DNA of 34,990 bases from an uncultured Oscillospiraceae bacterium (lineage in GTDB: Bacteria > Bacillota > Clostridia > Oscillospirales > Acutalibacteraceae). The position numbers and the translations under genes were made by a program. Below are positions 30,675 to 34,990 of the stretch, piece by piece (position 1 is the stretch's first letter; every line of letters begins with the position of its first letter). The notes under the pieces were generated by a model that was not told the DNA's origin, did not search any database, and saw only the letters and a list, made by a program, of their open reading frames with translations. Where the stretch lies: positions 1 through 34,990 of the forward strand of contig UQUZ01000025.1 in assembly GCA_900544375.1 (NCBI GenBank), read 5' to 3'.

Positions 30675-31824
30675 GGTCAGATATGGAATTGTCGGGATCG
30701 GCAAAATGGGCGGCACGCATGCAAAGAAGCTCAAACAGGGGCTGGATCAGAACGGGGAACTGGCCGCCGTGTGCGATCTTTCGGAGGAACGGCTCGCGTG
30801 GGCGGAGCAGGCGCTGCCCGGCGTGCGGCGCTTCGCGGATTACCGGGAGCTGCTCGCATGCGGGGAGGTGGATGCGGTCGTCGTCGCAACGCCGCACTAC
30901 GACCATCCGGGCATTGCCATGGAGGCGCTGGAGGCAGGGAAGCATGTGCTCATTGAAAAGCCGGCCGGTGTTTATACAAGCGCTGTGCGGGCGCTCAACG
31001 AGCTTGCGCGGCAAAAACAGGGGCAGGTATTCGGGATTATGTACAACCAGCGCACCAACCCGCTTTACCGGGAGGCGAAACGAATCATTGACAGCGGCGA
31101 ACTGGGCGAGCTTAAGCGGATCAATTGGGTGATCACCAACTGGTACCGCCCACAGGCCTATTATGATCAGGGCGGCTGGCGCGGCACGTGGAGCGGCGAG
31201 GGCGGCGGCGTATTGATCAACCAGTGCCCGCATCAGCTTGACCTGTTCCAGTGGCTGGGCGGAATGCCGATAAAGGTCCGCGGTTATGCCAAAACGGGCA
31301 TGCATCGCAGAATCAACGTGGAAAACGACGTTACGTTTTATACGGAATATGAAAACGGCGCGAGCGGCGTTTTCGTCACCTCCACACACGACTATCCGGG
31401 CACAAACCGGCTGGAGATTTCCGGCGACGGCGGCCGAATTGTTATTGAACAAAATTTATTAAAGGAAAAGATGACGTTTTGTAAGCTGAAGGTATTGGAA
31501 AGTGATTTTAATAGGCAGAATGAGAAATTTATGCCTCAGATCCCACATACTGTCGTACGGAAAACAACAGGGAGCCTTACCAATGCGGTCCGTTTGGGGC
31601 TGATTGGGCAGCATATGAACATCTTCCGTAATTTCAGCCGCGCGGTGTTGCATGGGGAGCCGCTGATCGCGCCGGGCGCGGAGGGCATCCGCGGCCTCGC
31701 GCTGTCAAACGCGGTCTATCTATCCAGCTGGCTGGATCAGGAGATCACCCTCCCGCTGGATGAGGCGCTGTTTGCGTCAGAACTGGAGAAACGGGCCGCT
31801 GCGGAGCGGGCGACACGGGCATAA
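30667..31824 (+). CDS. Gfo/Idh/MocA family oxidoreductase
   Basis: 385-residue NAD(P)-dependent dehydrogenase. The nucleotide loop GIVGIGKMGGTHA is at the N-terminus, with VVVATPHYDHPGIAMEALEAGKHVLIEKP (about 75-103), which holds the conserved EKP lysine. GGGVLINQCPHQLDLFQWL has the catalytic Asp/His region. The C-terminal sheet domain follows. Such enzymes oxidise sugars, inositols or aminosugars. ATG 30667 has GGAGGG close upstream and overlaps the isomerase gene by 8 nt. With the isomerase before it and a sugar symporter behind, it probably catalyses the first oxidation of an imported polyol or sugar (inference). Confidence 0.92.
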   Translation: MNKVRYGIVGIGKMGGTHAKKLKQGLDQNGELAAVCDLSEERLAWAEQALPGVRRFADYRELLACGEVDAVVVATPHYDHPGIAMEALEAGKHVLIEKPAGVYTSAVRALNELARQKQGQVFGIMYNQRTNPLYREAKRIIDSGELGELKRINWVITNWYRPQAYYDQGGWRGTWSGEGGGVLINQCPHQLDLFQWLGGMPIKVRGYAKTGMHRRINVENDVTFYTEYENGASGVFVTSTHDYPGTNRLEISGDGGRIVIEQNLLKEKMTFCKLKVLESDFNRQNEKFMPQIPHTVVRKTTGSLTNAVRLGLIGQHMNIFRNFSRAVLHGEPLIAPGAEGIRGLALSNAVYLSSWLDQEITLPLDEALFASELEKRAAAERATRA

Positions 31825-31881
31825 GGCTGCCGCGCCAAACCGTATCAGTTTTTGTTCGAAAGAAGGAGGAGGGTCAAAACG

Positions 31882-33321
31882 ATGAACCGGTTAACCACCG
31901 CCGCTCCGGCGAGCCAAGCGGATCGCCCTTTCGGCATGCGCGATAAGATCGGGTATGCGCTGGGCGATTTCGGCTGCCAGATGAGCTTTGCGCTCATCAC
32001 CGCATATCTGGCCGACTTTTATACGCAGTATATCGGATTAACCGAGGCAACCTGGGCAATCATCATCATTTTCCTGAAAATATGGGATGCGGTCAACGAC
32101 CCGATTATGGGCGGGATTATGGACAGCAGGCGCATCAGCGCAAAAAGCAAGTATAAACCGTGGATTCGCATCGGCTCCTTTGGGCTGATCGTCTCCGGCG
32201 CGCTGGCATTCCTGCCGATCCCGCACGCATCGTATGCCATGCGTGTGATTGTATGCGTGGTTACCTACCTCGCGTGGGATATTTTCTATACACTGGTCAA
32301 TGTGCCGTATGGCACGCTGAATTCCGCGATCTCCGCAGACCCTAACGAACGCACGCAGCTTTCCACCTACCGAAGCATCGGCGCTGGCGCCGGGGGTCTG
32401 GTGACGCTGCTGCTTCCATTTTTTGTATATGAGAACAATACTCTCATCGGGGAGCGCTTTGTCTGGATCGGGCTTATCATGGGGGCAGTTGCATTTGTTG
32501 CATATCATTTTTGCCTGAAAATGACGACCGAGCGCTTCCAGGTAGAGCAGCCTGCGGTGACCTACCATTATTTCAGGACGCTCAAACGGATTTTGAAAAA
32601 CCGCCCGTTGCTTGCTCTGTGCATTGCATCCTTTGCCCTGCTCGTTTTTTATACCTCGAATGTGCAGACCACAAAATGGGTCTATCAGATTTATTTTCAA
32701 AACACGCAGCTGCTCACCGTCGCCAACCTGATCGGATCCATTTCCTCTGTGGTGATGATCCCCTTCGTTGGAAAAATCGTCCGCAGGTTTGGCAAAAAGC
32801 TGGCGGTGTCGGTTCCGCTGCTCATTAGTATCGTTTTCGGCTCCGTGTTTTTGTTTATCCCAATGCCCCGCAATGGGATGCTCGGACCCGCGCTATATAT
32901 GGTATGTCTGATTGTGCTCCAATTCGGCGGGGCGCTCTTCCAACTGGTTTGTTGGGCCATGGTAGCGGATTGCACCGATTACCAGCAGCTCCAAACCGGC
33001 TACCGGGAAGAAGGGTCTGTTTACGCATTTTACTCCCTGTTTCGGAAGCTTGCGCAGGGGGTGGGAGCCTCTTTGATCATTCTTTCTATGACATGGGTCG
33101 GATATGAGGCGAAGCTGGGCGCAAACCAGCTCCCGGGTGTGGGGGAGCGGATGAAAAACATGGCGATCCTTTTGATGCTGCTGGGAGCCGTGATCATGGC
33201 GGTCGCCCTGCTGCTAGTCTATAACATTGACAAACAAAAAGAGCATGCCATGAAGGCTGCGCTCGGCGGCGAGCCGGAAGGGCTGGATATCGCTCAGGCG
33301 TTGCAAGTTAACGGAGACTGA
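31882..33321 (+). CDS. GPH-family sugar:cation symporter (MelB-like)
   Basis: 479-residue transporter of the glycoside-pentoside-hexuronide:cation family with 12 hydrophobic segments. Diagnostic: KIGYALGDFGCQMSFALI in helix 1, LKIWDAVNDPIMGGIMDS (the cation and sugar site aspartates), WDIFYTLVNVPYGTLNSAISADPNERTQL, and the C-terminal MVADCTDYQQLQTGYREEGSVYAFYSLFRK loop, all typical of MelB relatives. It imports a glycoside, pentose or uronide with sodium or a proton. ATG 31882 has AAGGAGGAGGG. It lies 57 nt after the oxidoreductase gene and ends the unit. Confidence 0.92.
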   Translation: MNRLTTAAPASQADRPFGMRDKIGYALGDFGCQMSFALITAYLADFYTQYIGLTEATWAIIIIFLKIWDAVNDPIMGGIMDSRRISAKSKYKPWIRIGSFGLIVSGALAFLPIPHASYAMRVIVCVVTYLAWDIFYTLVNVPYGTLNSAISADPNERTQLSTYRSIGAGAGGLVTLLLPFFVYENNTLIGERFVWIGLIMGAVAFVAYHFCLKMTTERFQVEQPAVTYHYFRTLKRILKNRPLLALCIASFALLVFYTSNVQTTKWVYQIYFQNTQLLTVANLIGSISSVVMIPFVGKIVRRFGKKLAVSVPLLISIVFGSVFLFIPMPRNGMLGPALYMVCLIVLQFGGALFQLVCWAMVADCTDYQQLQTGYREEGSVYAFYSLFRKLAQGVGASLIILSMTWVGYEAKLGANQLPGVGERMKNMAILLMLLGAVIMAVALLLVYNIDKQKEHAMKAALGGEPEGLDIAQALQVNGD

Positions 33322-33341
33322 TCTGCAAGCTAATAAAGAAG

Positions 33342-33405
33342 AAAACGCCTCCTGTCCCCACAATCTGGAGCGGTGCACCAATCTGCGGGCAGGAGGCGTT
33401 TCTTT
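33342..33405. terminator. Bidirectional terminator between the symporter and lipase genes
   Basis: AAACGCCTCCTG (33343-33354) pairs with CAGGAGGCGTTT (33390-33401), extended by three more pairs, with a loop of about 30 nt. TTTCTTTC follows on plus and TTTTCTTC on minus, so it can stop both convergent transcripts. Confidence 0.85.
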
Positions 33406-33421
33406 CTCCATGCGGCGGGCT

Positions 33422-34678
33422 TTATGCCGCAATGAAATCCAGAATTTTCATATGGTCAAGATAGAAATTACGCAGCCAGTCGGCGTCCCCGCTGAGCAGG
33501 CCGCCCATAAAGGCCATGTGGTCGCGGCCTTCCACAACGGGCATCACGTTCCATATGCCGGGCTGGATACTGCCGCTATCGTAATTCATGCCGGGCTCCG
33601 AAAGTGGGCGCAGAGCGGAGATGGTGTTGACAAGCCCGTCGTTTTGCCGCCATTCGGCGTTGATCTCCAAGCCGAATGAGGTGGTATAGGGCTCCGCCTT
33701 CCGGCCGATCAGGAAAGATGGGGCCTTGAATATCGTCTCCATCGAGGAAATGGGCACCCAGTTGCCTTTGCCGTCCGCTTGCGTTGCGCAGGCGGCATAG
33801 GAGAAATAATAGATGCCTGGCTGCGCTTTGATCTGGCAATTGAGGTCATATGCGCCGCGCAGCGAGAGGTCGTAGCCGGCATGATCGCGGCTGGAGGTGA
33901 AATTCAGCATTTCGGACAGCCGGGCGACGTTGAAGGCATAGGAGCCGGGCAAGGTGGTGAGCCCAAACTGGCTCAGCTGAAAGTCATACATCCCGTTGAC
34001 AACGGGCAGGTTGCCGATTGCTCCCGCCAGCGTTGTAAGCGGCAGGTAGATGGCTCCGGTCGCGTCATCCTCCCGCATGGCGCCATCCATGGTGGTGCCG
34101 TTATGAGGCGCGGCCAGCGTGGTCACGCTGTAAATCCAGCTGTCCATTCCTCCACGGAAGAAGGGAGAAACATCCGTTGGAGAGGCATCGATTTCCTCCT
34201 GAATGCCTTCACATGCGATCTGTGTGAAAAGCCGCACCGTAGCTCCGCCAAAGCTGTGGCCAAAGAGGTGAATTCTTTTCTCCGGCCCCCAGCCGGAGAA
34301 AAGAGGCTGTGCATATGTTTTGCCATAGCGGTCGTGATTATGAGCAGCAGAGTGCGCTGCGCCGTAATCCACCGTTGTTCCCGTCAGCTGTGCATAAAGC
34401 TCACAGGCACGGTCCCATGCGCTGGAAATCGGCCCAACGGAAGCCGCATAGCAGTCATAGCCTTCCGATTCCAGGTAGGCTAGTAAGCTGCCGGTCGTCA
34501 TGCCCCAGTATGGGGCAACCTCATTGACCGTGTCGTAATTACCCCAGCCGCCCAGACCGTGGACGAATACACAGGGCGTGTCTGTCTGCGGCTGTGGAGT
34601 TCCCTTTGCGGGAAACCCGAACAGTGCCAGAAGCAGTTGTATGATGGTGAGCAGTGCCGCTGAAATTTGCTGTAACAT
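33422..34678 (-). CDS. Secreted alpha/beta-hydrolase, lipase-like (bacterial family I.5-like)
   Basis: 418-residue esterase/lipase with an N-terminal hydrophobic signal segment (1-26). The oxyanion stretch FVHGLGGWG is at 38-46. The nucleophile elbow is GHSFGG at 140-145, with S142. A candidate acid is in QNDGLV (about 353) and the catalytic His is in GRDHMAFMGG near 390. The long insert with many Gly/His/Asp residues (about 103-135) and a total size near 400 recall staphylococcal/Geobacillus lipases, which bind zinc and calcium. It would hydrolyse triglycerides or short esters outside the cell. ATG 34678 has GGGGAGGG at 7 nt. It has its own promoter, divergent from the MazG-like gene. Confidence 0.88.
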   Translation of the reverse strand: MLQQISAALLTIIQLLLALFGFPAKGTPQPQTDTPCVFVHGLGGWGNYDTVNEVAPYWGMTTGSLLAYLESEGYDCYAASVGPISSAWDRACELYAQLTGTTVDYGAAHSAAHNHDRYGKTYAQPLFSGWGPEKRIHLFGHSFGGATVRLFTQIACEGIQEEIDASPTDVSPFFRGGMDSWIYSVTTLAAPHNGTTMDGAMREDDATGAIYLPLTTLAGAIGNLPVVNGMYDFQLSQFGLTTLPGSYAFNVARLSEMLNFTSSRDHAGYDLSLRGAYDLNCQIKAQPGIYYFSYAACATQADGKGNWVPISSMETIFKAPSFLIGRKAEPYTTSFGLEINAEWRQNDGLVNTISALRPLSEPGMNYDSGSIQPGIWNVMPVVEGRDHMAFMGGLLSGDADWLRNFYLDHMKILDFIAA

Positions 34679-34712
34679 GCAAATCCCTCCCCTTTCTTCG
34701 TAAATTCTTATT

Positions 34713-34740
34713 TTGAATCATATCGGAATTCTGATATGAT
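34713..34740 (+). promoter_or_regulatory. Possible promoter of the MazG-like gene
   Basis: TTGAAT (34713-34718), a 16-nt spacer and TATGAT (34735-34740). Both boxes overlap the palindrome. Nearer candidates (TATAAA at 34804) would leave no room for the ribosome binding site. Confidence 0.35.
34717..34740. promoter_or_regulatory. Near-perfect 24-bp palindrome, candidate shared operator
   Basis: Arms ATCATATC (34717-34724) and GATATGAT (34733-34740) flank GAATTC (34726-34731); only positions 34725 and 34732 break the symmetry. It covers the likely transcription start of the lipase gene (minus) and the -35/-10 of a plus-strand promoter, so one dimeric repressor could control both. Confidence 0.5.
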
Positions 34741-34745
34741 ATAAA

Positions 34746-34773
34746 AGTATAGCATAAAAGGAAAACTTTTCAA
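34746..34773 (-). promoter_or_regulatory. Promoter of the lipase gene
   Basis: Minus-strand TTGAAA (34768-34773), a 16-nt spacer and TATACT (34746-34751) with TGC before it (extended -10). Transcription would begin near 34739, at the edge of the palindrome, leaving a 60-nt leader. Confidence 0.65.
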
Positions 34774-34778
34774 GCAAT

Positions 34779-34800
34779 TTGTTGAATATTCAATCAACAA
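34779..34800. repeat. Overlapping palindromes TTGAATATTCAA and TTGTTGA/TCAACAA
   Basis: A perfect 12-bp palindrome at 34782-34793 overlaps an inverted repeat with 7-bp arms (34779-34785 with 34794-34800). It lies just upstream of the lipase -35 on the minus strand and before the MazG-like start. It looks like a MarR-type box but no regulator is in the window. Confidence 0.4.
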
Positions 34801-34822
34801 TAATATAAAGGGGAGAGATCAG

Positions 34823-34990
34823 ATGAGGGATGCGCAGCAGCAGGCAGCAGATTTTGCGCGGGAACATGGCCTTTCGCTTTCCGCGCAGGGGAGGTTTATC
34901 GATCTCGTTTCGGAAATTGGTGAATTGGGAAAGGAAATACTGAAGGCAACCGGCTATGAGACGGAGCCATTTACCAACCATAAGGAGATT
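34823..34990 (+). CDS. MazG-like nucleotide pyrophosphohydrolase family protein, first 56 codons (cut by window edge)
   Basis: Only the N-terminal 56 residues are present. The stretch RFIDLVSEIGELGKEILKATGY carries the SExxE-like metal-binding helix of the MazG/all-alpha NTP pyrophosphohydrolase superfamily (SEIGELGKE). Such enzymes remove pyrophosphate from noncanonical or excess NTPs. ATG 34823 follows AAGGGGAGA at 6 nt. It diverges from the lipase gene. The rest, including the second metal motif (ExxD), is outside the window. Confidence 0.7.
   Translation, partial: MRDAQQQAADFAREHGLSLSAQGRFIDLVSEIGELGKEILKATGYETEPFTNHKEI

Noticed and set aside
34801..34809. TAATAT/TATAAA as -10 of the MazG-like gene
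   Set aside because: Transcription would begin within about 7 nt of the start codon and exclude the ribosome binding site.
1..34990. CRISPR arrays, insertion sequences, prophage genes or rRNA
   Set aside because: No regularly spaced repeats, transposase, integrase or phage structural motifs and no rRNA sequence were seen on either strand.

Overview
The window reads as a chromosome segment of a Gram-positive anaerobe of the class Clostridia, most likely an Oscillospirales/Ruminococcaceae-type gut bacterium. The reasons are: strong AGGAGG-type ribosome binding sites with some TTG/GTG starts; sigma-A promoters (TTGACA/TATAAT); a moderately high GC content by eye; a cohesin and a dockerin protein with a cell-wall sorting tail; an anaerobic radical SAM sulfatase maturase; and firmicute families such as TypA, UPF0340, DUF1292, an ECF S-component and RlmD/RlmCD. 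This is inferred from gene content, since there is no rRNA in the window.

Layout. 1-5.9 kb (minus strand): glnS (cut by the window edge) overlapping gltX, then an amidohydrolase behind typA. 6.0-11.0 kb (plus): alanine racemase, a MATE exporter, an ECF S-component, a UPF0340 protein and prephenate dehydrogenase. 11.1-15.6 kb: an accessory-looking surface locus. A divergent XRE regulator faces an O-antigen-ligase-like membrane protein, a secreted dockerin protein with DGxxW-type repeats, and a wall-anchored cohesin protein. 15.6-19.0 kb: ychF diverges from a DUF1292 gene and a cytoplasmic heparinase II/III-like lyase. 19.1-21.9 kb (minus): an anSME-type radical SAM enzyme and an MFS exporter. 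The exporter has an unusual structured leader holding a 12-codon reading frame, and tRNA-Pro(UGG) with its own consensus promoter and terminator lies just upstream.

22.0-28.3 kb (plus): rlmD, then a tightly packed run of trmO, a sodium:neurotransmitter-type symporter, an HD protein, a LURP-one-related protein and two HAD phosphatases. 28.3-29.6 kb: a probable acetyltransferase remnant, dcd, and an AAC(6')-like acetyltransferase. 29.7-33.4 kb: a three-gene catabolic unit (TIM-barrel isomerase/epimerase, Gfo/Idh/MocA oxidoreductase, GPH-family sugar symporter) with its own promoter and terminator. 33.4-35.0 kb: a secreted lipase diverging from a MazG-like gene around a near-perfect 24-bp palindrome.

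The parts most likely to hold something undescribed are three. The first is the XRE/ligase/dockerin/cohesin locus, which looks like a self-contained non-cellulosomal surface-display pair. The second is the leader of the MFS exporter, where four RNA segments can form mutually exclusive pairings that bury or free the ribosome binding site. The third is the shared palindromic operator between the lipase and the MazG-like gene. The rest is mostly ordinary housekeeping and transport.
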